Positions 53,282 to 62,627 are shown, counted from the stretch's first letter. The stretch: 64,000 nt of DNA from Deltaproteobacteria bacterium (GCA_017302835.1 JAFLCC010000002.1:248001-312000); one strand, 5' to 3'. Notes: generated from the letters alone by a model not told the origin. Translations and numbers: made by a program.

Positions 53282-53892
53282 GTTTAGCAACAACAGCAGA
53301 GCTCATAGAAGAAATTAAATTGGGTAAAATGATAGTCTTGATTGACGATGAGGATCGGGAGAATGAAGGAGATCTTGTTCTTGCTGCTGATTTTGTCAAT
53401 GCTCGAGCTATTAATTTTATGATTACCAAGGCCAGGGGACTAGTTTGCCTCGCCATGCATCCTGATCAGATTGATCGATTAAAATTGCCACTCATGCAGA
53501 GTGAAGAGCATAGTCATTCCTCAAATAAAACGGGATTTACATTAAGTATTGAGGCCGCCACGGGTGTGACTACTGGGATTTCTGCAAGTGATCGTGCCTG
53601 GACGATAAAAGTGGCATCAAACCCTCTAGCAAAGAGTACGGATGTTCATATCCCTGGACATGTATTCCCGATCCGAGCCAAAAAAGGGGGGGTTCTTGAG
53701 AGGCCCGGGCACACAGAGGGGAGTGTTGATTTAGCAATTCTTGCAGGACTCAATCCCTCAGCGGTGATTTGTGAAATAATGAATGAGGATGGTTCCATGG
53801 CAAGAGTGCCAGAGTTAAAGAAGTTTTCTCAATTCTATGGATTGAAAATGGGATCTATCAAGGATCTCATCGATTTTAAAAAATCAAAATAA
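53278..53892 (+). CDS. ribB: 3,4-dihydroxy-2-butanone 4-phosphate synthase
   Basis: A 204-residue protein. 'LIDDEDRENEGDLVLAADFV' is the acidic metal-binding loop, and 'ARGLVCLAMHPDQIDRL' follows. 'TGVTTGISASDRAWTIK' and 'GHVFPIRAKKGGVLERPGHTEGSVDLA' complete the signature. It turns ribulose 5-phosphate into the four-carbon precursor of lumazine. There is no GTP cyclohydrolase II (RibA) extension, so RibA and RibD must be coded elsewhere. It overlaps ribE by 4 bases and is 11 bases from ribH. Confidence 0.95.
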   Translation: MSLATTAELIEEIKLGKMIVLIDDEDRENEGDLVLAADFVNARAINFMITKARGLVCLAMHPDQIDRLKLPLMQSEEHSHSSNKTGFTLSIEAATGVTTGISASDRAWTIKVASNPLAKSTDVHIPGHVFPIRAKKGGVLERPGHTEGSVDLAILAGLNPSAVICEIMNEDGSMARVPELKKFSQFYGLKMGSIKDLIDFKKSK

Positions 53893-53903
53893 GGATATAT
53901 AAA

Positions 53904-54386
53904 ATGCCAGCAAAAAAAAAGCCCAAAAAGAAAAACATCAAATTATTTAAACAAGAGAAAGCAATTAAAATCGGAGTTGTTGTATCTAAATTTAATGAGG
54001 AGATCACTTCAAAATTAGAAGAAGGAGCCATTGAGTATTTGGATTCTTGCGAAAATGTGATCATCGAACTCATTCGGGTCCCTGGCGCCTTTGAGATCCC
54101 GTTAACGTGTCAATGGCTTTTTGACAGGGCTTGTGATGGCGTTGTGGCTCTGGGTGCTGTCATCAGGGGCGAGACTTCCCATTATGATTATGTATGTATG
54201 GGGGTCACGCAAGGTATTACTCAAGTCATGACTAAAAATAATAAACCCATTGCTTTTGGTATATTGACCACAGAGAATGAAGAACAAGCTTTGCAAAGGG
54301 TAGGAGGCCGTCATGGTCATAAGGGGCAAGAAGCCGCGCAGGTCGTGATGGAAATGATAGGGCTGGGTCGTGAATTATATAAATAG
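53904..54386 (+). CDS. ribH: Lumazine synthase with Lys-rich N-terminal extension
   Basis: A 160-residue protein; AAGGATAT precedes the ATG. The core 'IGVVVSKFNEEITSKLEEGAIEYL', 'VPGAFEIPLTCQWL', 'ALGAVIRGETSHYDYVCMGVTQGI' and 'PIAFGILTTENEEQAL' is typical lumazine synthase. The catalytic His is in 'GETSHYDYV'. The first 24 residues are a basic extension ('AKKKPKKKNIKLFKQEK') not found in most family members. It condenses the RibB product with the RibD product. The extension could bind nucleic acid, or alter assembly of the usual 60-mer or decamer. Confidence 0.95.
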   Translation: MPAKKKPKKKNIKLFKQEKAIKIGVVVSKFNEEITSKLEEGAIEYLDSCENVIIELIRVPGAFEIPLTCQWLFDRACDGVVALGAVIRGETSHYDYVCMGVTQGITQVMTKNNKPIAFGILTTENEEQALQRVGGRHGHKGQEAAQVVMEMIGLGRELYK

Positions 54387-54394
54387 ATCAAAAT

Positions 54395-56596
54395 ATGGCG
54401 CTTGAAGATTATAATCTGGCTGGAACTGTTTCCAGGGAGTTAGCAAAAAGAAAACGAGAGATATTGATTGTTTTCTTTTTGTCGTTATTTTTTGTATTTT
54501 TAACTTGGTTTGAAATTAGACTTTTTTCTACGGCTCAGCAATTGCCATTTGTCCACAGTATCTTTTTTTTCGGTTTAGTTAACTTCAATATTATTTTATT
54601 ACTTCTGTTGATTTTTCTTATATTTCGTAATGTCATGAAAGTTTTTGTTGAACGTCGAAGCCGTTTATTTGGCAGCAGTTTGAAAGCAAAATTGATTGCT
54701 GCTTTCGTAGCGTTTAGCTCGGTTCCAACAATTTTAATTTTCATTATTTCGGTATTTTACATTAATTCCAGCTTTGATAAATGGTTTAGCGTTAAGATGG
54801 TTGGGGTTTTAAAAAGTTCGTTAGAAGTACAAAACTATTATTATTTTAATGAAAAGAAAAAAAATTATCATTTTGCTCATGAAATCATTAATCACATTGG
54901 TAACTTACAAAGTGCTCAAAAAATTGAAATGAAAATTAAAGCCATTCAAAAAGAATACTTAATCGACGCTGTGGAATTTTATCCAAGTATTTTTGGCGAA
55001 AGAATAGCAAGCACAATAGAAGATTTAAATCTCTATGAATTGCCCAAAGTTTCGCTTGAGTTTCTACAAAAGGGCATTAAAAATCAAGTTGAAAGCTCTA
55101 CAATTCATCAATTTGGTGACGGAAATTTAGTAAGAGTTATTGTTCCTGTTAAAGAGGGAGAAGACCGAGGAGCTATTGTGATATCTTCGTTTATACCTCT
55201 GTCATTGATATCAAGAATGAATGATGTTGCGAATGCTTATGATGAATTTAGGGATATTAATCCGTTGGAGTACCCATTAAAATCAATTTATTTGATCATC
55301 CTATTTTTAATGACTTTTGTCATTTTATTAGCGGCAACGTGGTTTGGGTTTCATTTAGCAAAGCAATTATCAATTCCACTGGTTCAGCTTGGCAAAGCCA
55401 CTGATGAAGTTGGAAGGGGTGTCTACTCACAGCTATCCGTTCCTTCGGGAAGTGAAGAAATGTCACAATTGATTTCAGGATTTAATCATATGACATTCCA
55501 ACTCGAAAAATCTAAAAATGAGGCCAAAGCCGCCAACGATAACCTTCAAGGAACATTAAAGTATATTGAGGTTGTATTAAAAAACGTTTCAGCTGGGGTA
55601 ATTTCTGTGGATAAGTCTGGTAAGATCACTACCATCAATCAGCATGCAGCAAAGTTACTTGAGATTGATCCTATGGGTTATATTGGAAGCTCCGTCAGGG
55701 AGTTACTAACTTTAGAATATTTTAGAATTTTTTCTGAATTATTAAAAAATATGGCCTTGTTTAAAATGGAGTCCATTCAGAAAGAGTTTCAATTTAACTT
55801 GCATGGGAATATTATTCCCTTAATGATGAATTTATCAATTTTAAAGGACGATGATGGGCTTGAAATTGGTAAGGTTCTTGTGTTTGATGATATGACTCCT
55901 ATAGTGAATGCTCAGAGGGCACAAGCTTGGACGGAAGTGGCAAGAAGAATTGCTCACGAGATTAAAAATCCACTAACTCCCATCAAACTTTCGGCAGAAA
56001 GATTACAGCGCAAGTTCGCATCTGAGATTTCAGATCCTGCATTTAAAGAATGCACTTCCATGATCGTTTCTCAAGTCGATCAAATGAAGAAGCTTGTTAA
56101 TGAATTTTCTCAATTTGCAAGGCTTCCCCAAAGGAAACCGCTAATGGGTTCGATGAATGACGTGATTCAAGACTCCCTGAAAATGTTCAAATCAGCGCAT
56201 CCGCAAATTAAATTTATAGAGGACTACTCTGAAAACTTACCCAGCTTTAGTTTCGATCAAGAGCAAATGCACAGAGTGATAGTGAATTTAGTAGATAATT
56301 CTATAGCAGCACTGAATAAAAACCAAAACAATGAAATCAGGATTGAAACTCATTTTAATAAAGATTTAAAAATTGTTAAAATTCTCGTTGCTGACAATGG
56401 ATCTGGAATTCCCTTGGGGCAAATGGCTCGAGTTTTTGAGCCCTATTATAGCACAAAGGAAACAGGTTCAGGACTTGGTTTGGCTATTGTTAAACGAATC
56501 ATCGAAGACCACAATGGCTACATTCGAGTCACACAGAATCTGCCCCAGGGAACTAAGATGATTATCGAAATGCCAATTCAGATTGAATCGGTTTGA
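54395..56596 (+). CDS. ntrY: NtrY-like membrane sensor histidine kinase
   Basis: A 733-residue kinase 8 bases after ribH. Membrane segments lie near residues 23-42, 52-75, 95-120 and 300-325. The periplasmic or extracytoplasmic domain is about 125-295. A HAMP domain follows ('LAKQLSIPLVQLGKATDEVGRG', about 325-380), then a PAS domain (about 395-500, 'GVISVDKSGKITTINQHAAKLL'). The HisKA phosphoacceptor is in 'ARRIAHEIKNPLTPIKLSAERL' near 525. The ATPase has 'VNLVDNSIAAL', 'VADNGSGIP' and 'GSGLGLAIVKRI'. The layout matches NtrY. It is followed after 140 bases by an NtrX-like regulator, its likely partner. Confidence 0.9.
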   Translation: MALEDYNLAGTVSRELAKRKREILIVFFLSLFFVFLTWFEIRLFSTAQQLPFVHSIFFFGLVNFNIILLLLLIFLIFRNVMKVFVERRSRLFGSSLKAKLIAAFVAFSSVPTILIFIISVFYINSSFDKWFSVKMVGVLKSSLEVQNYYYFNEKKKNYHFAHEIINHIGNLQSAQKIEMKIKAIQKEYLIDAVEFYPSIFGERIASTIEDLNLYELPKVSLEFLQKGIKNQVESSTIHQFGDGNLVRVIVPVKEGEDRGAIVISSFIPLSLISRMNDVANAYDEFRDINPLEYPLKSIYLIILFLMTFVILLAATWFGFHLAKQLSIPLVQLGKATDEVGRGVYSQLSVPSGSEEMSQLISGFNHMTFQLEKSKNEAKAANDNLQGTLKYIEVVLKNVSAGVISVDKSGKITTINQHAAKLLEIDPMGYIGSSVRELLTLEYFRIFSELLKNMALFKMESIQKEFQFNLHGNIIPLMMNLSILKDDDGLEIGKVLVFDDMTPIVNAQRAQAWTEVARRIAHEIKNPLTPIKLSAERLQRKFASEISDPAFKECTSMIVSQVDQMKKLVNEFSQFARLPQRKPLMGSMNDVIQDSLKMFKSAHPQIKFIEDYSENLPSFSFDQEQMHRVIVNLVDNSIAALNKNQNNEIRIETHFNKDLKIVKILVADNGSGIPLGQMARVFEPYYSTKETGSGLGLAIVKRIIEDHNGYIRVTQNLPQGTKMIIEMPIQIESV

Positions 56597-56736
56597 GTTA
56601 TATAAATAGGATCATTATATTTAGATGGACCTCAGGTAAAATCTCATAGACTTTCAGAGGTGAGCCAGTTATAAACTCATGGAATACTCATCCTCAAATT
56701 CTCCAGTTAAGGAGGATAGGCTTTGAAAAGGTTGCT

Positions 56737-58086
56737 ATGAAGATTCTAATTATTGATGATGAAAAACCGATTAGAGAGGTTTTGTCTGCCTCTCTACAGG
56801 ATGAAGGGTATATTTTAGAAACAGCCAAAGATGGTGATGAAGGTCTAAGAAAAATAGAAGAATTTCAGCCGCAAATTTGTTTTCTGGATATATGGATGCC
56901 AGGACGAGATGGGATTGAAATTTTAACAGAAGCCAGGCAGAAATATCACAGTACTGAGTTCATTATGATTTCTGGTCATGGGACCATTGAGACGGCGGTG
57001 AAATCTACTAAATTGGGAGCTTATGATTTTATTGAAAAGCCCTTGTCTATTGATAAAATTATCATCACTTTGAATAATTTGAAAAATTATTTACATGAGA
57101 AGGAAGAAAAAACAGCGCTTCTAAATAAACTCAGAAAAAGTCTTGCTATTATGGGAGATGCCGACGCTGTTAAGCAAACTAAACAACTCATTTCTCGATT
57201 GGCTCCCACCCATTCATGGTGTTTAATTACTGGCGAAAATGGATCGGGAAAAAATTTAGTAGCACAAAATATTCATTATTTTAGTTCCAGAGCCAGCCTG
57301 CCATTTATCGAATTTAATTGTGCTTCAGCTGCTGAAGAGTTGATAGAAGGCGAGTTATTTGGCATTGAAAAAAATGCCTATCCTGGTATTGAAAAAAACC
57401 GTCGTGGCAAGGTTGAGCTTTGTCAGGGCGGAACCCTATATCTTGAAGAGATACAAGATTTGCCAGCATTTGTGCAAATGAAATTGCTGAAGCTGATGCA
57501 AGAAAAAAAGTTTACTCGTTACGGTGGCAATTTAGAAACAATTGCCGATGTAAGAATAATTGCTTCAACGACTCAAGATCTTGAAAGCCTAGTTAAACAA
57601 GGAAAATTTCGAGAAGACTTTTATCATCGAATCAATATTCTCCCTTTTCATATTGCAAGTCTTAGAGAAAAAAATGGAGACATTCCAACTCTGGTTTCCT
57701 ATTTTAGTGATAGTTTCTCTAGAGAAAGTGGAGAAATTAAAAAAGTTTTTTCGGAAAAAGCTATTCACATGTTGAAAGAATATTCTTGGCCTGGAAATGT
57801 GAGGGAATTAAAAAACTTTGTAGAAAGACTTTATATTTTAACTCCGTCCGAATATATAGATGTTCATGATCTAAAATTTGCGGGACTTGAAGAGGCAAAT
57901 CCAAACAACACAGATTCCGTGTCTATGAGCAATTTCAGAGACGCCAGGGCGCAATTTGAAAAAGAATATCTGGTTCAAAAAATTCGAGAAAACGGTGGGA
58001 ATATCTCTAAAACTGCGGAAGTTATTGGACTAGAACGAAGTTATTTACATCGTAAAATTAAATCCTATGGTATCGAAGTAACATAA
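56737..58086 (+). CDS. ntrX: NtrX-like response regulator with degenerate sigma-54 AAA+ domain
   Basis: A 449-residue regulator. The receiver domain has 'IIDDEKP' and the phospho-Asp in 'CFLDIWMPGRDG' near residue 53. The AAA+ domain is recognisable but altered. Walker A is 'GENGSGKN' (ESGTGKE is usual). The sigma-54 contact loop, normally GAFTGA, reads 'KNAYPGIEKN'. Walker B is 'TLYLEEIQDL' (usual LFLDEIGE). The arginine finger 'FREDFYHRIN' is kept. The C-terminus is a Fis-type HTH ('NISKTAEVIGLERSYLHRKI'). It may no longer activate sigma-54 polymerase and may act as a DNA-bound switch instead, as reported for some NtrX proteins. AAAGG precedes the start. Confidence 0.88.
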   Translation: MKILIIDDEKPIREVLSASLQDEGYILETAKDGDEGLRKIEEFQPQICFLDIWMPGRDGIEILTEARQKYHSTEFIMISGHGTIETAVKSTKLGAYDFIEKPLSIDKIIITLNNLKNYLHEKEEKTALLNKLRKSLAIMGDADAVKQTKQLISRLAPTHSWCLITGENGSGKNLVAQNIHYFSSRASLPFIEFNCASAAEELIEGELFGIEKNAYPGIEKNRRGKVELCQGGTLYLEEIQDLPAFVQMKLLKLMQEKKFTRYGGNLETIADVRIIASTTQDLESLVKQGKFREDFYHRINILPFHIASLREKNGDIPTLVSYFSDSFSRESGEIKKVFSEKAIHMLKEYSWPGNVRELKNFVERLYILTPSEYIDVHDLKFAGLEEANPNNTDSVSMSNFRDARAQFEKEYLVQKIRENGGNISKTAEVIGLERSYLHRKIKSYGIEVT

Positions 58087-58106
58087 TTGAAAAAGAGGGT
58101 GGTTTC

Positions 58107-59873
58107 ATGAGATGGTCGCAAAGTCATTTATACACAGCTAAAGAAGCGCCAAGTGATGCCGAGATTATTTCTCACCAATTGATGATTAGATCAGGAATGA
58201 TCAAAAAGTTGGCTCCTGGTATTTATTCCTACGGAACTTTAGCTTTAAGGGCCATTCGTAAGTTTGAAAATATAATCCGAGATGAATTAAATAAAAAAAA
58301 TTGTCAGGAAATTTTGATGCCCATGGTTCAACCAAAAGAGCTTTGGGTCGAGACCGATCGCTGGGAAGAAATGGGTGCGGGGTTACTTAAATTTAAAAAC
58401 AGAAATGAACATTCATTTTGTCTTGGTGCTACCCATGAAGAAGCGGTAACAGATTACGTAAGAAATGATTTAAGGTCGTATAAGGACTTGCCCAGAACCT
58501 TATATCAAATCCAAACAAAATATCGAGATGAAATCCGGCCCCGTTTTGGTTTGATGAGATGTCGAGAGTTTATCATGAAAGACGCTTACAGCTTTGATTT
58601 GGATCAACCAGCGGCATTAAAATCATATGAAAATATGTACGAGGCTTATAAGGCCATTTTTGATAGAATTGGTGCTTCTTATAGAATTGTTCAGGCTGAT
58701 GCGGGAAATATTGGTGGATCTCAAACTCATGAGTTCCAACTTTTGGCAGATGCCGGAGAAGATTCGCTGTTGGTCTCGGATACAACTTCATTTGCAGCCA
58801 ATATTGAAGTATGTCCAGCAATTGATTTTTCTCCACAAATTTCTATGGCTGAATTAAAACCAAAAGAAAAATTTGCAACTCCAAATGTGAAGACAATTGA
58901 TGACTTGATAAAATTTCTTAGGGCTGAGGAGAAAAGCGTGGAGGTCCCCAATGAGACCTCCCGTGAAGCCTCCGATGACAGCACCAACGAGCCGGCATTG
59001 GTCAAGACACTTTTTTTCTCGGTAAACAATGAAGCTATCGCGATTTTGTTGCGTGGCAAGGATGAGCTAAATCCAATCAAGTTGAAAAATTTTTTAGGTC
59101 TCGCTAATCCTCCATTGATGTTATCTGACGCTGAAGTCCGCGCTGTATCTGGTGCTAATCCTGGCTCTTGTGGCCCCGTAGGGCTGAAAATTCCCATTTA
59201 TATGGATCAGGGTGTTCATGGATTGAGGAACTATATCGTCGGTGCCAATGAAGATGGATTTCATCTAAAAAATGTGAACCACTCTAGAGATTTTTCTGTG
59301 GATAAGATTGCCGATTTAAGAATGGCCAAAGAAGGTGATAAGTGCCCTGAAAGTTCCGGAAGATTAATTTCTTATAGAGGAATCGAAGTGGGGCATGTGT
59401 TTTATTTGGGAAAAAAATATTCAGAAAAAATGAAAGCAAATTATTTAGACCAACAAGGAAAAGCTCAAGCTTTCGAAATGGGATGTTATGGGATTGGTGT
59501 AAGTCGTACCATTCAAGCCATTATCGAACAGTCCCATGACTCAGATGGAATCATTTGGCCATTAGCTATAGCGCCATTCCAGATTCACATTTGTCTTCTT
59601 GATGTTAAAAATGAAACAATCAAAAGTAAGGCCTTAGAGTTCTACAATGAATTAAAAAGTTTAGGTCTTGATGTACTTATTGATGACAGGGACGAGCGGC
59701 CTGGATTTAAATTCAAAGACGCAGATCTTCTTGGGATGCCTTACCGTTTAAATGTAGGGGCTAAAGGGATTGAAGCTGGGGAACTTGAAATTATTGAAAG
59801 AAAAACAAAAAAAATAACTAAAATAAAGCCACAAGAAGTTATTGGCTTTTTTAAGAAAGAAATTTGCAAATAA
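58107..59873 (+). CDS. proS: Prolyl-tRNA synthetase
   Basis: A 588-residue class II synthetase of the bacterial type with the internal editing (INS/YbaK-like) domain. Motif 1 region: 'LAPGIYSYGTLALRAIRKFENIIRDELN'. Motif 2: 'YQIQTKYRDEIRPRFGLMRCREFIMKD'. The editing domain lies about residues 225-385 ('PALVKTLFF', 'SCGPVGLKIPIY'). Motif 3: 'CYGIGVSRTIQAIIEQ'. The anticodon-binding domain covers about 485-588 ('FQIHICLLDV', 'DDRDERPGFKFKDADLLGMPYRL'). It charges tRNA-Pro. The start is preceded by GAGGGTGG. It is 18 bases from the S1-domain gene. Confidence 0.97.
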   Translation: MRWSQSHLYTAKEAPSDAEIISHQLMIRSGMIKKLAPGIYSYGTLALRAIRKFENIIRDELNKKNCQEILMPMVQPKELWVETDRWEEMGAGLLKFKNRNEHSFCLGATHEEAVTDYVRNDLRSYKDLPRTLYQIQTKYRDEIRPRFGLMRCREFIMKDAYSFDLDQPAALKSYENMYEAYKAIFDRIGASYRIVQADAGNIGGSQTHEFQLLADAGEDSLLVSDTTSFAANIEVCPAIDFSPQISMAELKPKEKFATPNVKTIDDLIKFLRAEEKSVEVPNETSREASDDSTNEPALVKTLFFSVNNEAIAILLRGKDELNPIKLKNFLGLANPPLMLSDAEVRAVSGANPGSCGPVGLKIPIYMDQGVHGLRNYIVGANEDGFHLKNVNHSRDFSVDKIADLRMAKEGDKCPESSGRLISYRGIEVGHVFYLGKKYSEKMKANYLDQQGKAQAFEMGCYGIGVSRTIQAIIEQSHDSDGIIWPLAIAPFQIHICLLDVKNETIKSKALEFYNELKSLGLDVLIDDRDERPGFKFKDADLLGMPYRLNVGAKGIEAGELEIIERKTKKITKIKPQEVIGFFKKEICK

Positions 59874-59891
59874 AAAAAGTTAGGAAAAAGT

Positions 59892-61091
59892 ATGAGTGAC
59901 AATAAAGACATTTTTGGTGACGAAATTGAAACTAAAAAGAATGATTTTGCGAGTCTATTTGAAAATAGTTTATCCATGACAAACAAGAAGCTTAAAAAAG
60001 GGGATGAGTTAAGGGGAGAAATTATTTCTATTGATAAAGACTCTGTTTTTATTGCCACGGGTACAACAAGGGATGGGGTTCTTCCAAAGGCAGAATTGCT
60101 AAATGGCGACAAAGAATTATTATTTAAAAAAGGTGATTTTGTTGATGTAGTTGTTGTGAGGGAGAATCAAGATGAAATTTTGCTTCGCTATAAATTAGCT
60201 AAGTCCGTGGCCCAAGATGTTGACTCCTTAGAAGATGCATTTGATATGGAGCTGCCAATAGAAGGAAAAGTAACAGAAGAAGTCAAGGGTGGATTTCGCG
60301 TTCTTATAAATTCCAAAATTGCATTTTGTCCAATAAGTCAGATGGATTTTAAAGTTGATCTAGATCATGGAAAGTATATTGGGCAAAAGTTTGAATTTTT
60401 AATTACTCAATATGAAAATAAAGGGCGGAATATTGTTGTTTCAAGGAGAAGGATTTTAGATCAGCAAAAAGTTGAAAACGAAGGCGCTTTCCTGCAAAAA
60501 TATCATGTTGGAGATATTGTAACTGGAAAGATCACAAAGTTAGAAAAATATGGGGCATTTGTTGAAATAGAAAAAGGGATTGAGGGCTTGGTTCATATTT
60601 CTGAGATCGCCTGGGGAAGAGTGCAAAATCCAGGGGACGTTTTATCCCAAGGTCAAACAGTTCAGGCAAAAATTTTGAAAATTGAAGATTCAGAGAGAAT
60701 GAAAATTTCGCTTTCAATTAAAGAGGGCGGAACATCGATGGATCCTTGGAACTCAATCGATACGGATTTTCCAATTGGAAAAAAAATAAATGGAACTATA
60801 GAAAAGAAAGAAGTATTTGGATATTTTATTTCTATAGCACCAGGACTACAAGGGTTACTGCCAAGATCCAAGTGGAAGGATTCTCCAGATGCCGCCCAAA
60901 TCGAAGGTAAAAAAAAGGGCGATGTGATTGCTATTCAGATCGATCAAATTAACAAAGAAGATCGTCGAATTTCCTTTGGATTGCAGTCTGAAGAGTATGA
61001 TGATTCATGGAAATCCCATGCGACATTAGGAGGTCCTAAAAAAGGGGTAGGAACCTTTGGAGAACTTTTATCAAAAGCTCAAAAAAAATAA
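59892..61091 (+). CDS. S1-domain RNA-binding protein (RpsA-like, four repeats)
   Basis: A 399-residue protein with four S1 (OB-fold) repeats: about residues 34-105 ('GDELRGEIISIDKDSVFIATG'), 118-185 ('EGKVTEEVKGGFRVLINSKIAFCP'), 200-270 ('GDIVTGKITKLEKYGAFVEIEKGIEGLVHISEI', the best match) and 290-365 ('GTIEKKEVFGYFISIAPGLQGLLP'). Ribosomal S1 usually has six, so this could be a second S1-like factor or a short RpsA. S1 proteins help load mRNA on the 30S subunit. It lies downstream of proS, most likely in the same transcript. AGGAAA precedes the ATG. Confidence 0.88.
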   Translation: MSDNKDIFGDEIETKKNDFASLFENSLSMTNKKLKKGDELRGEIISIDKDSVFIATGTTRDGVLPKAELLNGDKELLFKKGDFVDVVVVRENQDEILLRYKLAKSVAQDVDSLEDAFDMELPIEGKVTEEVKGGFRVLINSKIAFCPISQMDFKVDLDHGKYIGQKFEFLITQYENKGRNIVVSRRRILDQQKVENEGAFLQKYHVGDIVTGKITKLEKYGAFVEIEKGIEGLVHISEIAWGRVQNPGDVLSQGQTVQAKILKIEDSERMKISLSIKEGGTSMDPWNSIDTDFPIGKKINGTIEKKEVFGYFISIAPGLQGLLPRSKWKDSPDAAQIEGKKKGDVIAIQIDQINKEDRRISFGLQSEEYDDSWKSHATLGGPKKGVGTFGELLSKAQKK

Positions 61092-61132
61092 AAAGAAAAT
61101 AAAAAGAAACTAAAAATTAGATAGGAGAATAA

Positions 61133-61432
61133 ATGAAGTTCATTTTTATAGGTATTTTTCAGATTTTTCTATCCATATCTGTTGCCCTTGGGGGAAATGA
61201 CTTGATAACTAAGGACCCCAATAGCAAACAGAAAATGATCTGCAAGACGCAAAAAGAGATCAGAGTTCTTGTCCTAGAGCCAAAGGGTTTAGGCTGCGAG
61301 GTCTTGTATACAAAACAAGGCTCTGATAAAATCATTGCTCAGCAAAAACAGGGTACTTTACGCTGTGAGGATGTATTTATTACCTTGAAAGAAAAATTAA
61401 CAAAGGGTGGTTTTATCTGTGAAGCAGAATAG
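61133..61432 (+). CDS. Small exported protein
   Basis: A 99-residue protein with signal peptide 'FIFIGIFQIFLSISVALG' and AGGAG before the ATG. The 80-residue mature part has four cysteines (ICKT, GCEV, RCED, ICEAE), probably forming two disulfides. 'KEIRVLVLEPKGLGCEVLYTKQG' looks like a beta-hairpin. I recognise no family. Its 3' end overlaps the start of the methyltransferase gene. Confidence 0.75.
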   Translation: MKFIFIGIFQIFLSISVALGGNDLITKDPNSKQKMICKTQKEIRVLVLEPKGLGCEVLYTKQGSDKIIAQQKQGTLRCEDVFITLKEKLTKGGFICEAE

Positions 61433-62246
61433 AAAAATTTCTTCTTTTGCTCCTAAAAACAAAAGTCACCCCAAGGCAGTGAATGGAAAATCGAATATCC
61501 AAAATATAAATTTAAAAAAACAGCGATGGGTTTCTGGCAATCATGCTGTTTTGGAAGTGCTTTCAGTACATCCTCGATCCATATTAAAAGTAATTTTTCA
61601 ACAGGGATGGCAAGGGCTTCATTTGCAAAATGAGATCTATAAAAAAGTAAAGACATTGGCCATAGAAGTAGAAGAAAAACCTAAAGGCGTTTTGGATAAA
61701 TTATTTTTAAATCATCAGGGGTGTTTGGTCCTTGTCGAGGGAAGACCTAAGTTGTTAGATTCAAACTTGACCGCACCCTCTCAATTGTTGTTCTTGGATG
61801 GGATTGAAGACCCTCATAATTTAGGAGCTATTTGCAGAACCTCATGGCTTTTGGGAGTTCAGGGCATTTTTATTCCGGAAGATAGAGCTGTCGATATAAC
61901 TCCAGCGGTGCATAAAGTTGCCTGTGGAGGAGTTGAGCATGTTCCCATTTCAGTTGAGACACAGTTTAAGACGTCTCTAGAGAAATTTAAAGAAATGGGT
62001 TATTGGGTGTTCGGATTGAGTCATCAAGCTCAAAATTGCATTTTCGAACTTGAGATTCCCAAAAAAGTCATTTGGTGCGTAGGGGCTGAGGACAAAGGAT
62101 TAAGAGGATCCACGGAAAAATTATGTGATGATTTTGTGTCAATCCCTCAGGTCTCTTCTTCGGCAAGCTACAATGCCTCTGTGGCTGCAGGATTGGTGCT
62201 TTCCGAAGGTTATAGACAACACAATTACGCATCAGGTCGTCCTTGA
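61419..62246 (+). CDS. rlmB: TrmH/RlmB-family RNA 2'-O-methyltransferase (SpoU)
   Basis: A 275-residue protein starting at GTG 61419, eight bases after GGGTGG (a GTG at 61407 is possible). After a basic N-terminal tail, residues 35-105 are the SpoU substrate-binding domain ('WVSGNHAVLEVLSVHPRSILKVIF'). The SPOUT knot domain follows: motif 1 'FLDGIEDPHNLGAICRTSWLLGV' with the key Asn and Arg, motif 2 'VIWCVGAEDKGLRG', motif 3 'VSIPQVSSSASYNASVAAGLVL'. The best match is RlmB (Gm2251 of 23S rRNA), but the TrmH group has close relatives. It is the last gene before the tRNA cluster. Confidence 0.88.
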   Translation: MKQNRKISSFAPKNKSHPKAVNGKSNIQNINLKKQRWVSGNHAVLEVLSVHPRSILKVIFQQGWQGLHLQNEIYKKVKTLAIEVEEKPKGVLDKLFLNHQGCLVLVEGRPKLLDSNLTAPSQLLFLDGIEDPHNLGAICRTSWLLGVQGIFIPEDRAVDITPAVHKVACGGVEHVPISVETQFKTSLEKFKEMGYWVFGLSHQAQNCIFELEIPKKVIWCVGAEDKGLRGSTEKLCDDFVSIPQVSSSASYNASVAAGLVLSEGYRQHNYASGRP

Positions 62247-62344
62247 GTAATTATAATTCTCTTTGACTCTAAAACTATTTGCTCGTAAAAAGTTTCGGTT
62301 ATCAAGATAACAATTCAAGTATATTTTGATGTGCTGTTTTATGT

Positions 62345-62420
62345 GCTGGTTTAGCTCAATTGGTAGAGCAGCTGATTTGTAATCAGCAGGTTGCGGGTTC
62401 AAGTCCCATAACCAGCTCCA
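62345..62420 (+). tRNA. tRNA-Thr (anticodon TGT)
   Basis: The acceptor stem GCTGGTT pairs with AACCAGC. The anticodon stem-loop is CTGAT-TTGTAAT-CAG, giving TGT. The T-arm reads GCGGGTTCAAGTCCC, and CCA is encoded at the end. It is the first of four tRNA genes ahead of tuf. A possible weak promoter is TTGACT (62263) with TAAAAA 17 bases on. The usual partner order in E. coli is thrU-tyrU-glyT-thrT-tufB, matched here. Confidence 0.95.
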
Positions 62421-62422
62421 TT

Positions 62423-62509
62423 GGACAGGTGCCCGAGTGGCTAAAGGGGGCAGACTGTAAATCTGCTGGCTTAACGTCTACGAAGGTTCGAATCCTTCCC
62501 TGTCCACCA
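62423..62509 (+). tRNA. tRNA-Tyr (anticodon GTA)
   Basis: The acceptor GGACAGG pairs with CCTGTCC. The anticodon loop in CAGACTGTAAATCTG gives GTA. The long variable arm (TGGCTTAACGTCTACG) is typical of bacterial tRNA-Tyr. CCA is encoded. Only two bases separate it from the preceding tRNA-Thr, so the two must be cut from one transcript. Confidence 0.95.
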
Positions 62510-62550
62510 AAATTCTTGCCCAGAATTTTGGTAGTATGAAGGGCAAAGTC

Positions 62551-62627
62551 GCGGGAGTAGCTCAATTGGCTAGAGTATCTGCCTTCCAAGCAGAGGGTTG
62601 CGGGTTCGAGACCCGTCTCCCGCTCCA
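62551..62627 (+). tRNA. tRNA-Gly (anticodon TCC)
   Basis: The acceptor GCGGGAG pairs with CTCCCGC. The anticodon arm TCTGC-CTTCCAA-GCAGA gives TCC. The T-arm is GCGGGTTCGAGACCCGT, and CCA is encoded. It is the third tRNA of the cluster. Confidence 0.95.
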
